Positions 53,563-62,015 of a stretch of DNA of 64,000 nt are shown here, in pieces; position 1 is the first letter of the stretch; each line of letters begins with the position of its first letter. The DNA lies in assembly GCA_963807975.1 (NCBI GenBank), contig CAWEDV010000001.1, positions 1,674,001 to 1,738,000 of the forward strand, read 5' to 3'. The position numbers and the translations under genes are program-made. Origin of the DNA: JAACFF01 sp963807975 (GTDB lineage: Bacteria > Chloroflexota > Anaerolineae > Promineifilales > Promineifilaceae). The notes below the pieces were generated by a model that saw only the letters and a program-made list of their open reading frames with translations, did no database searches and had not been told where the DNA came from.

Positions 53563-54738
53563 TTATCCGAGTCTTGCCTTCATGGCTTCGTCTAGCGTAG
53601 TCGGTTGGGGCAGCCTTGCCATGCTGCGCTTCTCCCACTCTTCCTCGAGAAGTTCCTTTGCTGCTTGCTCAAGGAATTCCGGGGCAGCCCACTCAAAAAC
53701 ATCAAAGTCATTCTCAATATAACCGTGGCTCAGCATGAAGTCCTTGTTGATCTGCAGGGCTTCCAGGTTGTAGGGCGATAGGGTGGGCACAAGGTCGACA
53801 TTCATAATGTTGCGATAGGTATCCTCAACATCCAGGTAGTAGGTCTGCTTATCAAGGATCGCCGCCGCGGCGTGTTTGTGCTCGTTGGCCCAGCGCCCCA
53901 CCTTGATGAGACCCTTCAGCAGGGTGACGACCAGCTCGGGGTGCTCTTCGCAGGCTATATCTGTGACCGTGCAGGTGGCCGGGACATTCGCCCCTTGCAG
54001 GGTCCAGTCTGGGTAGTTGGCCAGATTCTCGATGGCCTTCATCTTGCCTGTCTGCTCCTGGATATGCTGGAAGACCTTGCTTTGGGTGTAGATCGCATCG
54101 ACGGTGCCGTCGAGCAGCGATGTTTCCAACGGGCGGAAAGCCAAGTCATGCTTGTGATCGCGCTTCAGCCACAACTCCGACGGATTTTCCATGGGAGTGA
54201 GCATCGCGGGATTGTCGTACCAATCGTCAGGGTACGGGAAATCCACGATTTCGACATCGTCGCGGGTCATATCATTGAGCATCAGCATCAGCTCGATACC
54301 CTGCTCTTCCTGGATGCGCCACCAATCGTTTTTGATGACGTTTAGGCTCTTCGTAAGGCCGATCTTCTTGCCTTTCAGATCCTTCATGCGGAAGATTGGG
54401 TCGCGGGCGCGCACCAGCATGCAGCCGCCTTCATAGACATGGGTCGTCCCGATTAGGCGGGTGCGGCGGACGTCAGCTTGGACGTGGATGGCCGGGTTAC
54501 AGCCGCCATAGCGCATCAGGTTGTCCAGGTTGTGGACGTAGTGCGGGTACCAGTCGTTCTCCGTGGTGGAACGAAGGAATTTGTAGGCGATATCCATCTT
54601 CTTGAACTCTTCCTTCACCCAGCCGATCTCCTGGTCAACGTTGCTGGGGGACACCAATGGACAGTTGGTGTAGTAGAATTCGTTCCAGTCTACATCGACG
54701 GAACGCATTGTCTTGCCTTTGATTGTCATGGTAGCCAT
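53563..54738 (-). CDS. DszB-like desulfinase / NMT1-type substrate-binding fold protein
   Basis: The protein has about 391 residues and a periplasmic-binding-protein fold but no signal peptide, so it is cytoplasmic. It resembles 2'-hydroxybiphenyl-2-sulfinate desulfinase DszB. The catalytic residues known from DszB (Cys27, His60, Arg70 with a following Gly-Gly) have counterparts: Cys26 in YYTNCPLVSP, His66 and Arg76 in PHYVHNLDNLMRYGG with the same spacing of ten. TRLIGTTHVYEGGCMLVR and FEWAAPEFL also match. It may release sulfite from an organic sulfinate. AAGGAG is 9 nt before the ATG at 54738. A non-catalytic binding protein is the alternative. Confidence 0.75.
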   Translation of the reverse strand: MATMTIKGKTMRSVDVDWNEFYYTNCPLVSPSNVDQEIGWVKEEFKKMDIAYKFLRSTTENDWYPHYVHNLDNLMRYGGCNPAIHVQADVRRTRLIGTTHVYEGGCMLVRARDPIFRMKDLKGKKIGLTKSLNVIKNDWWRIQEEQGIELMLMLNDMTRDDVEIVDFPYPDDWYDNPAMLTPMENPSELWLKRDHKHDLAFRPLETSLLDGTVDAIYTQSKVFQHIQEQTGKMKAIENLANYPDWTLQGANVPATCTVTDIACEEHPELVVTLLKGLIKVGRWANEHKHAAAAILDKQTYYLDVEDTYRNIMNVDLVPTLSPYNLEALQINKDFMLSHGYIENDFDVFEWAAPEFLEQAAKELLEEEWEKRSMARLPQPTTLDEAMKARLG

Positions 54739-54937
54739 CGTCAATTTCTCCTTTTTTGTGAGTTTATTTTGCCACGCATCACCGAGCCGGCGTTAATGCC
54801 ATTATTATCACTAACCAGGCCCGGTCACCTGGAAAAACCAGGATTTCTCTGGCCATTTTTTCTAAAAGGGTTTCTCCTCTCATTTATTAACTAACGAGTG
54901 CCGAGTTTCATCTTCAACCCTTTCTCTTCTTAACAGA

Positions 54938-55215
54938 CTATGAACCGGGGACGCGGTCGCGATCGCCTGCGCCACCGCCTTCGTTAATACCAATATCAGC
55001 AAAGACCACTAAAACAATCCAGAACCATTCAAAGCCAGTGATGCCACCCATGAAGAAGAGCATGTACGCCATCGTCCTTCAGGCGTTCAAGATGATGTAC
55101 AGGATAGGCCGGTCGACTTCGCTGAAGGCTTAGATCCCAACAGGCTGGATTGGAATCCACTAAAGCACATTGGCAAAGCGCTGAGCCAAGAAAAAACGGT
55201 ATGGAAACAACGCAT
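54938..55215 (-). pseudogene. Decayed paralogue of the SHOCT-module membrane protein
   Basis: The frame reads FFLAQRFANVL, TAG, WIPIQPVGI, TAA, AFSEVDRPILYIILNA, TGA, RTMAYMLFFMGGITGFEWFW then IVLVVFADIG and GGGAGDRDRVPGS. This aligns with the intact protein at 47430-47738. The three stops fit single transitions of TGG, CAA and TGG codons. The N-terminus is additionally out of frame. It lies behind the second SHOCT gene. Confidence 0.75.
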
Positions 55216-55324
55216 GTCAAATTTTCCTGATATGCTGTCGGGTGACAACGCCTCCCATCTTCACCAAGAATGTCAAGGATCCTGTAATATGGCAGCTGGC
55301 CAAAAGTGGAAAGGGGTTGTCTCC

Positions 55325-55642
55325 TTAGATGCCAAGCAGCTTGGCCTTTTGGGCGGCGAACTCTTCTTCGGTCAGGATACCCTGATCCTTGAGGGCACCA
55401 AGGCGTTCGAGCTGCGTGATTACATCGACTTCAGGGGCTGCAGGTGACGGCGCATACTCCTCGGGTGGTGGTGCGTACTGCTCCTGCTGCGCGTTCAATT
55501 CTTGTTGCTCTTCATAGTCTTGCTGCGCATATTTTTTGTTCTGATGATGGTGTACAGCGCCTGCGGTGCCGGCCACGACGGCCGTCCCGACAGCCGCGGT
55601 TGCCACCCTTCTTCTTCTCATTTTTCTTCTTGCTCTAGGCAT
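55325..55642 (-). CDS. SHOCT-domain protein with basic N-terminus
   Basis: From the ATG at 55642 (GGAGG 5 nt before it) the protein has 105 residues. A very basic start (MPRARRKMRRRRVA) is followed by a small hydrophobic helix (TAAVGTAVVAGTAGAV), a Gln/Glu-rich middle, and a C-terminal SHOCT domain (VDVITQLERLGALKDQGILT, EEEFAAQKAKLLGI). The SHOCT part is nearly the same as in the chimeric gene at 47.8-48.1 kb. It is likely a membrane-associated oligomerising stress protein of unknown role. Confidence 0.85.
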   Translation of the reverse strand: MPRARRKMRRRRVATAAVGTAVVAGTAGAVHHHQNKKYAQQDYEEQQELNAQQEQYAPPPEEYAPSPAAPEVDVITQLERLGALKDQGILTEEEFAAQKAKLLGI

Positions 55643-55688
55643 ATCATCCTCCACATCTTTTGTAAAAGTTTAAATCTCACTCCCCTGG

Positions 55689-56120
55689 CTATGCTTCAGC
55701 CTGGGCAAAAATCTCTAAGGTTTCATTGACGACCTCGAAGGGGATGCGGTCAAACATCACCATCCGGCCACTCGAACGGGTTACAGCTTCCCCAAACTTG
55801 ATCGCCCACAGGTTTTCAATAAGCAGCAGGGCGGCGGTGGTGTTGTCTTCCATGGCCCCTGCGATCAGTTCGATATCTTCAACCTGGATGATGCCACTGA
55901 TTTCAATTTCCAGCGGATCGAAGATAGCCAGAACATTGGGAGCGAGCTCCTCAATCTCCAGTACCTGATAATGCCCGTCGTGATCCTTCCGGATAATCAC
56001 CAGATCGATCACCCGCACGATCTGTTTTTGGACCAGCTCGAGGAGCGCAGGCAAGCTCTCTCCTGTAAGCTGGTCGGTTTTGAATTCAAGGGCAATAAAG
56101 TCGATTGGTCCGTAAGACAT
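55689..56120 (-). CDS. DUF6325/DUF1269-like protein
   Basis: The 143-residue protein starts MSYGPIDFIALEFKTDQLTG and contains IVRVIDLVIIRKDHDGHYQV and MEDNTTAALLLIENLWAIKF. This is the pattern of the DUF1269/DUF6325 family, soluble proteins found with SHOCT genes in stress islands. No catalytic residues are evident. It lies 46 nt before the SHOCT gene on the same strand. The remnant start of a paralogue is preserved at 47990-48097. Confidence 0.82.
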   Translation of the reverse strand: MSYGPIDFIALEFKTDQLTGESLPALLELVQKQIVRVIDLVIIRKDHDGHYQVLEIEELAPNVLAIFDPLEIEISGIIQVEDIELIAGAMEDNTTAALLLIENLWAIKFGEAVTRSSGRMVMFDRIPFEVVNETLEIFAQAEA

Positions 56121-56215
56121 AGGTTTTCTCCTTTCGTTACCAATTATAAGTTTCTGACGTTGGTGGCAGGGCGGCCTTCAAGGGCTGCCCTGCCACCTTC
56201 ATTCGCTCATCAGCC

Positions 56216-56767
56216 TCAGTGAGACATCTGGTCGATGCACACACTTACCGCCAAGATGACGATATCGTCCTGGCCAGGATCGATGGACACGCCATAGCTG
56301 TCGCGCACGCGGAACCATTTTTTTGATATCTCGGCCACTTTGTCGCGGCCTTCGCCGATGGTGTACTCATGGTCCAGGATATTGCCCTTGACTTCCAAAT
56401 CGGGGCCATTCTTGATCTTGACCGTGAAGCGGTCGCGTACCGGACTTACGATAGCTTTCTTCACCGTGGCCAGATTCTCACCACCGGGCCCCTCGACTTC
56501 CATGCTGTCCTTGACCCGCAGTTTGCGTTCCTGAATCTTGGCCAATTCATTTCCGTGGGCGTCTTCAAACACCAACGTTTGACGTATGCGCAGCGCCTTG
56601 CCATCTACCTTGAATGTCTTCTGACCTTTGTCGTTCTCGATCCAGAAGTCGTCGCCGATAGAAACCATCTTCTCGCGCATCTGGTAGCGACTACTGCCCC
56701 CAGATCCACCTGGGCCGCGGTCACTTCGGCGATCCTCTCGCCTATCTTGTCTTTGTCTATGTGGCAT
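56216..56767 (-). CDS. LURP-one-related (tubby-like) family protein
   Basis: The 183-residue protein has a charged, Arg/Gly-rich first 25 residues, then the LURP-one/tubby-like beta-barrel: MREKMVSIGDDFWIEND, KTFKVDGKALRIRQTLVFED, LAKIQERKLRVKDSMEVEG and AEISKKWFRVRDSYGVSIDP. Homologues are common in plants and bacteria and may bind lipids or act as scaffolds; the bacterial role is unknown. It belongs to the run of small stress-type genes with DUF6325 and SHOCT. Confidence 0.9.
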   Translation of the reverse strand: MPHRQRQDRREDRRSDRGPGGSGGSSRYQMREKMVSIGDDFWIENDKGQKTFKVDGKALRIRQTLVFEDAHGNELAKIQERKLRVKDSMEVEGPGGENLATVKKAIVSPVRDRFTVKIKNGPDLEVKGNILDHEYTIGEGRDKVAEISKKWFRVRDSYGVSIDPGQDDIVILAVSVCIDQMSH

Positions 56768-56838
56768 GATGGTGTTCTCCTTTGTTATTCGACCAAAATT
56801 TTTTAGGTGAAGCTGGTAACTGTTGGGACAACAGCCAG

Positions 56839-57126
56839 CTAAACTTCAATGTTTGTTTCATTCCGGTTCAGATCTGCATCGGGATTCAGGCGTTCGACAG
56901 ACACGACTGTATGCCCCAGGTTGTAGAGGGCGTTAATTATGCCAACCAGATCGGCCTGATCGGGGACTTCGCCAATCAACATCGTCTGTTCCGGATCGCC
57001 GGCTACTTCAATAGGCGCAGACGTCATGCCCCAAAGACGTTCCGCCCAATTGCTTTCCAGCGCACCCAGGACACATATGCGATAGGTGGCCGGCATATCT
57101 GTGGGGACAAGTGGGAATTGTTCCAT
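56839..57126 (-). CDS. Small LuxR-associated protein, family member 2
   Basis: The 95-residue protein shares with the one at 36581-36838 the blocks YRICVLGALESNWAERLWGM, a Gly/Asp loop, TMLIGEVPDQADLVGIINAL, and LGHTVVSVERLNPD. It lies 170 nt behind the LuxR gene 57297-59993 on the same strand, the same arrangement as at the other locus. The function is not known. Confidence 0.8.
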   Translation of the reverse strand: MEQFPLVPTDMPATYRICVLGALESNWAERLWGMTSAPIEVAGDPEQTMLIGEVPDQADLVGIINALYNLGHTVVSVERLNPDADLNRNETNIEV

Positions 57127-57296
57127 ATGTGAGCCTTCATCCTTGCTAGTAGATGCAAACCTTGCCCATATTCACGATATGGACCGGAGCACCTTCCCTA
57201 TTAGCATAATATGGCAAGTAGCCATGAAGGAATAGATCCTAAAAGGTGTAGTTAGGGTGTAGGAGGCGTGTACGGTTGGCGTCTAAGAAGAATGAT

Positions 57297-59993
57297 TTAG
57301 GGTGGCGGGATCAGGCCCAGGGAGACGGCCGTTTCGACGGCGTCGTGCCTGGTGTGGACGGCGAGTTTCTGATAAATATTACTCGCATGGCGCTTCACGG
57401 TTACCAGCGAAATAACAAGTTCAGCCGCGATCTCTTTGTTGCTGTAGCGTTTGCCCAGCAGTGCCAGTATCTCCAATTCGCGCTCGGTGAGCGGTTCTAT
57501 CAGTTGTCCGTTTCCAGCAGGCTCTGAAATAAGCCGCGCGGCATCCGCAAATGCGCCAAGTATGTTTGTAACATACTCGTCATAGGGCTTGCGGTTGTAC
57601 AAGTGCCGCAGTAATTCAGCCATCTTCGGACCAAGGTCGACGTAGAGGCGGATGAAACCGCCGGATTGGGCCAGCGCCAGCGATTCTTCCAGGGCTTCGA
57701 GCGCCGCTTCCTCGTTTTGATTGGCAGCGTGGAGCATCGCTTCGAGGGCCAACACCTCGATCAGAACACGGGTATTATGAGTGGACTCGGCAAAGGCGTG
57801 CAGGCGCTGCAGGCAGTTGGCGGCTTTAACGAGGCTTCCCGGGGTGCCTATCGCCAGCAGCACCTTGGGAATAGTCAGCGGCGGCGCGTAGAAGAAAGGC
57901 ATAGCCGAAAGCTGCACGTTCAAACAAGCCTGCTCCTCCCACTTTATAAGTTCGCGTGCGCGACCCTGCAAAACAGCCAGTTCGGCCTGGAAGGATTGCA
58001 CCATGAGTATGAATGGTGTGCTGCGTATCTCAGTAGCATGATCTGCGGCCAATGCCAGCATCTCGAGGGCCGCTTCCGGCTCACCTCTTGCCTGCTTGAT
58101 CTTGGCCATGATGAATGCGCTGTAGACGTTGGCCAGCGCATGGTTAACATAGCGCCGGTCAAACGTCTTTTGGGCGTGGTGTAAAGCTCTGTCCAGATCA
58201 TCGCGATGATAGTGAACACAGGCCAGGAAGTAGTGCGCCCACCCTAAAGAATGCAAGCGGCTGTCTGTAGAAATCCCTAGCATAAACTCGCCAACGCGCT
58301 GCAGACCCGCTAGATCCGCGGCCATCCAGGAGACGAATCCTTCCGCGGCCGCATTGCGCGTCTGGGGCCCACCGCTTACTTCCGTGTCCTCACGCCGGCC
58401 CTGTTGAATCCATTCATATGCCCCACTAAGATCGCCAATCATCTGCAGCGCCGCGGCGCCGTATATCCAGCAGTAGCTGCGTAGCGCATACCATTGCCGT
58501 GGCATAATTTCTAATCCATTGCGGCAGCAGGCCAGCGCGGCCTGTGGGTCAAGAGCAAAGTAGTGGCTGGCACTGCGCAGCGCCCCAGTTTCGGCCAATA
58601 TGCAGTCTGCTTTTTGCGGTTCCAGAGGAATTGTATTGACCAGGGCATCAACCTTGTCGACGATCCGGTTAACCTCGGCCATGTCGAAACGCTGGATCTG
58701 GGCGGATCGCGCCTGCAGTAGTAATAGGTCAGGCGATTCCTCAATGATATGTTGTGGAAATTGCTGCAACCAGCGCCAAAGACGCTGGAAATGTTCCTGG
58801 TTCATTAACTCCTGCCGGTTAGCGACTACAATTTGAATCGCGGCTTCCATATCGCCGGCGGTTAATGCATGCTTCAACGCTTCCTCGATGAATCCATGAT
58901 CAGCAAACCAAATACTGGCCCGAACGTGCAGCGCCGTCACAACTTCGGTCGAATAGCCCTCATGAAGGCGCATCTGCAAAAATTCGCTAAATAGGTGATG
59001 ATAGCGGAACCAGTTGCCCGAGTCGTCGAGCGGTATCGTAAAGACATTGGCCTCTTCCAGCTCCTGCAGGGTCGCCTGCGCGTCCAGAAGAGGCCTATCG
59101 AGCATGATCACGGCCTGGCACAAGGATGCGCAGAAGCGATCGAGGATCGATGTCTGCAAGAGGAACAACTGCTTTTCAGCCGACAAATGGACAAGAACCT
59201 GGGAGACCAGATAATCTCTGACATAGATATTGCTGCCGCTGAGCCTGTCGATTTGTTCCTGGAATTCCTCAAGGCGCGAAAAAGAAAGAGCGGCCAGCCG
59301 CAGTCCCGCAGCCCAACCTTCAGTCTTTTCATGCAGGGCAGCGATCGTTTCCTCGTCTAAGGGCGCGTCTACGGCCCGCTGTAAAAAGCTTCTCGTCTCT
59401 TCCAGCGAGAAACGCAGCTCAACACTCCGGATTTCAACCAGTTGACTGCTCATGCGCCACTCGTTGAGCGGCAGTGGTGGAGTGTAACGCGTGCTCAGCA
59501 CAAGATGAAGGTTGGGATGTGGGTGACGCACCAGCTCGCTAACAAATGCATGGACAGCATCATCGGTGATGACGCCGTAGTCGTCAACCATGAGAACGAT
59601 GTCCTCATCCAAGCGGCTCAGCTCAGCAAATAGCATTTCGACCAAAGTCCGCGTGGGGGGCAAACTGGCGCCGTCCAGCAAGTCTAGCAGCCCCTCGCTA
59701 AACGCTGGAATCGCGCTCCGCATAGCGGCCAGGAAATAGCTCACAAAGGAGCCGGGATCGTTATCATTCTCGTCGAGCGACAGCCAGGCACTGGGACAGC
59801 CGCATTGTTCTAGCCAGGCGCTCAACAAGACGGATTTACCGTACCCGGCCGGTGCGGAGACGAGAGTCAGTGAGTGACATTCAATCTGTTTCAACCGGTC
59901 GTTCAACCGCGAACGGCGCACATAATCCTGGGTGCTTCGAGGGCGGTATAGTTTTGTCTGAAGTACCGGCAGCGGGTTGCCAACAACCGACAT
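57297..59993 (-). CDS. LuxR-family ATP-dependent (MalT-like/LAL) transcriptional regulator
   Basis: The protein has 898 residues: an N-terminal STAND ATPase with Walker A SAPAGYGKSVLLSAW and Walker B DIVLMVDDYGVI, a winged-helix segment (EEANVFTIPLDDSGNWFRYH), a long TPR-like superhelix (about 350-800) and a C-terminal LuxR HTH (LTERELEILALLGKRYSNKE). It starts at an ATG with AAGGAG upstream, unlike the leaderless paralogue at 37043-39733. The two share the same architecture but differ clearly in sequence. It likely responds to a small ligand or inhibitory protein. The small protein 56839-57126 follows. Confidence 0.94.
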   Translation of the reverse strand: MSVVGNPLPVLQTKLYRPRSTQDYVRRSRLNDRLKQIECHSLTLVSAPAGYGKSVLLSAWLEQCGCPSAWLSLDENDNDPGSFVSYFLAAMRSAIPAFSEGLLDLLDGASLPPTRTLVEMLFAELSRLDEDIVLMVDDYGVITDDAVHAFVSELVRHPHPNLHLVLSTRYTPPLPLNEWRMSSQLVEIRSVELRFSLEETRSFLQRAVDAPLDEETIAALHEKTEGWAAGLRLAALSFSRLEEFQEQIDRLSGSNIYVRDYLVSQVLVHLSAEKQLFLLQTSILDRFCASLCQAVIMLDRPLLDAQATLQELEEANVFTIPLDDSGNWFRYHHLFSEFLQMRLHEGYSTEVVTALHVRASIWFADHGFIEEALKHALTAGDMEAAIQIVVANRQELMNQEHFQRLWRWLQQFPQHIIEESPDLLLLQARSAQIQRFDMAEVNRIVDKVDALVNTIPLEPQKADCILAETGALRSASHYFALDPQAALACCRNGLEIMPRQWYALRSYCWIYGAAALQMIGDLSGAYEWIQQGRREDTEVSGGPQTRNAAAEGFVSWMAADLAGLQRVGEFMLGISTDSRLHSLGWAHYFLACVHYHRDDLDRALHHAQKTFDRRYVNHALANVYSAFIMAKIKQARGEPEAALEMLALAADHATEIRSTPFILMVQSFQAELAVLQGRARELIKWEEQACLNVQLSAMPFFYAPPLTIPKVLLAIGTPGSLVKAANCLQRLHAFAESTHNTRVLIEVLALEAMLHAANQNEEAALEALEESLALAQSGGFIRLYVDLGPKMAELLRHLYNRKPYDEYVTNILGAFADAARLISEPAGNGQLIEPLTERELEILALLGKRYSNKEIAAELVISLVTVKRHASNIYQKLAVHTRHDAVETAVSLGLIPPP

Positions 59994-60322
59994 ATAATTC
60001 TCCTTGGTAGCAAGAGATATTATAAGTCGAGGTCCAGGCGCTCGCCAATGGCGTAAGACTATTGGATTACCGGGTAGTATCGAGATTCACATAATTTCAT
60101 TCTTGCAGGATATTGGACGTTTGTATTTGATACTCTCAAATCGTCATACCATGCTCTAGCTCATACCTAGGATCTAAACTTCGCTCTGTTGAGTCACCAG
60201 TGAGAACTAGGCAACGTCTCAATATGTACACGATTGAGACATGAATAGGCCTCCGGTCTCAATTTATATGTCAATATTGCATTCTCAGTGAGTCTTAGGA
60301 ATTTTGAGGTATCATGCAAGAT
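59994..60322. other. Region without a gene
   Basis: AT-rich sequence upstream of the LuxR gene. No ORF or RNA structure stands out on either strand. Confidence 0.4.
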
Positions 60323-60467
60323 TCATTGCTTGCTCCCAATCTTGACCCCTCTATATCGAAGATAATTATAAAATGTACCTCTTGATATCGACAGTTGCTC
60401 ACAAATTTCATTCACAGTCAGCTCTCGTTCCTGATATAGCTTTTCGGCCGCGTCTTGGGCGCAAGTG
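60323..60467 (-). pseudogene. Remnant of a serine recombinase C-terminal HTH (Hin/invertase type)
   Basis: The frame reads CAQDAAEKLYQERELTVNEI then CEQLSISRGTFYNYLRYRGV and KIGSKQ, TGA. This is the DNA-binding end of Hin-like resolvases and invertases (LY-x-x-G/E-x-T-V-x-E-I-C-x-x-L-x-ISR-x-T-x-Y-x-YL). The catalytic domain is absent and a TAA lies upstream in frame. It is a second, independent trace of a mobile element. Confidence 0.7.
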
Positions 60468-60713
60468 CCAAGTTATGGTAGGCCAGTCGGCCCCTTCACC
60501 GACTACGCACAAATCAAATTCAGCAGCAGCAGCCGTAGGGCTGCGCGTACGTCAGGTTGGGGAGCGGCCAATAATATAATAGTCATGATTTAGTCGTACC
60601 TTCAACAGATACCGGCATCACCGGCCGGTGAGGGGGGTTTTATCTCCGCCACTTGGGGGAGATGGAGTTCGGGATGAAGCGGGTGGTGTCGTAGGGCATA
60701 ATGCCACAGCTAA

Positions 60714-61229
60714 TCAAGTCACATAAAGTTCCTGCTGTTCGGCCTGCTCCAAGTCAATGGTCATAACGCCATCCTCATTACCCACATCCTGAACTGTGTG
60801 GATGGCGACGGAATGATTTTCGGCGATTGGACCAGAAATAAATACTAGACTGAGGCTGAAACCCAGCACTTTGCCTTCTTTGTTTATGATCACATCACCA
60901 GCTTTGCCGATTTTGGTGCCGCCTGGCGAATCTACTGTTCGCCCCTGCAACTCATCACGTCACAGCCAAGCCTCTTCTAGATAAGGAATGTCTTTTTCTT
61001 CCTGAATAACATCATCGTGCTTGACTATTACAGCATCTTCATCCATGGTAACGACGTCTTCGCTTTTAACCAGGAAAGCCGATCGACTGAAAAGTCCTTT
61101 GGAACCCAGGTAAAGGGCCGCCACAGATTGCAAATTAACAGTAAGGTAAACATCTTGGACTCTACCAATAGAACGGCCGCCGCTGACTGTAATCACCGGG
61201 TTACCAATAATATCTTTACCTAGAAACAT
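60714..61229 (-). pseudogene. PRC-barrel domain protein split by in-frame TGA
   Basis: One frame of 172 codons is cut once, by TGA at 60960-60962. Before the stop lies a PRC-barrel-like domain (MFLGKDIIGNPVITVSGGRS, IGRVQDVYLTVNLQSVAALY, EEAWL); after it a second (RDELQGRTVDSPGGTKIGKA, GDVIINKEGKVLGFSL). Bacterial proteins with two PRC barrels of this length exist, and a CGA to TGA change explains the stop. Each half could still fold, and the second has its own ATG at 60950, so residual function is possible. The TGA does not lie on a redox residue. Confidence 0.65.
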
Positions 61230-61373
61230 GTTTGAGTCTCCTTGTTTTGTATTTTTATCTTACTACTTATCCCAACATAGGCACGACTCGTTGGCATCGG
61301 TTGATTAGGGGATTTTGGCTCCGCCACTTGGGGGATAAATGGTAGGATATGGGGCGTTTTTACGAACGGCCGT

Positions 61374-62015
61374 TTAGTCGACGAGGTGCTCGCGCACAGC
61401 CAATGCTGCGGCTTCAGTGCGACTGGTGACATCCAGTTTGCGCAGGATGTTGCTGACGTGTGATTTGATGGTTGACGGGCTGACGACCAGCTTTTCGGCG
61501 ATCTCGGTGTTGTTCAAACCTTTGACCAGCAAGGCCAGCACCACGCGCTCGCGCTCCGTCAGGTCGTGGCCGGGCGGTGGCGGCTGGTTTGCATCGTGAA
61601 CCATGGCCTGGACGGCCGCCGGAGAGAGGGTGGCCTGGCCGCCGTGGGCCGCACGGATAGCCTGCGCCAGTTCGTTGGCTGTCACATCCTTGAGTAAGTA
61701 GCCGATGGCTCCCGCCTGCAGCACATTCTGGACCAACTCTTTTTCCGTAAAACTGGTCAGGGCCAGCACCTGCACACTGGGAAAACGCTGGCGAATGACA
61801 CGCATGGCCGTCACACCATCCATATCCGGCATGGCCAAATCCATGAGCACGACGTCAGGATTGAGCCGCGCACACTGCTGGATGGCTTCGTCGCCAGTGG
61901 CTGCCTCGCCGGCTAGTTCCAGGTCGTCAAATACCTGCAAAAAGGTCGCCAGTCCGCGGCGGACCATCGTATGATCATCGACGAGCATCACCCGAATCGG
62001 TATGGTGGGGTTCAT
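61374..62015 (-). CDS. NarL/FixJ-family response regulator
   Basis: The 213-residue protein has a receiver domain with the acidic pair VMLVDDH (Asp13, Asp14), phosphoacceptor Asp59 in PDVVLMDLAMPDMDG, and the Thr/Lys switch residues in VLALTSF and YLLKD. The C-terminal LuxR HTH is LTERERVVLALLVKGLNNTE and onward. Its ATG overlaps the stop of the histidine kinase gene by 4 nt (ATGA), so they are one translationally coupled pair. Targets are unknown; the PRC-barrel gene is just downstream. Confidence 0.95.
   Translation of the reverse strand: MNPTIPIRVMLVDDHTMVRRGLATFLQVFDDLELAGEAATGDEAIQQCARLNPDVVLMDLAMPDMDGVTAMRVIRQRFPSVQVLALTSFTEKELVQNVLQAGAIGYLLKDVTANELAQAIRAAHGGQATLSPAAVQAMVHDANQPPPPGHDLTERERVVLALLVKGLNNTEIAEKLVVSPSTIKSHVSNILRKLDVTSRTEAAALAVREHLVD

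Noticed and set aside
60960..60962. Second selenocysteine candidate (TGA in the PRC-barrel gene)
   Set aside because: The position corresponds to a linker where Arg is likely, not to a redox cysteine; a CGA to TGA mutation explains it.
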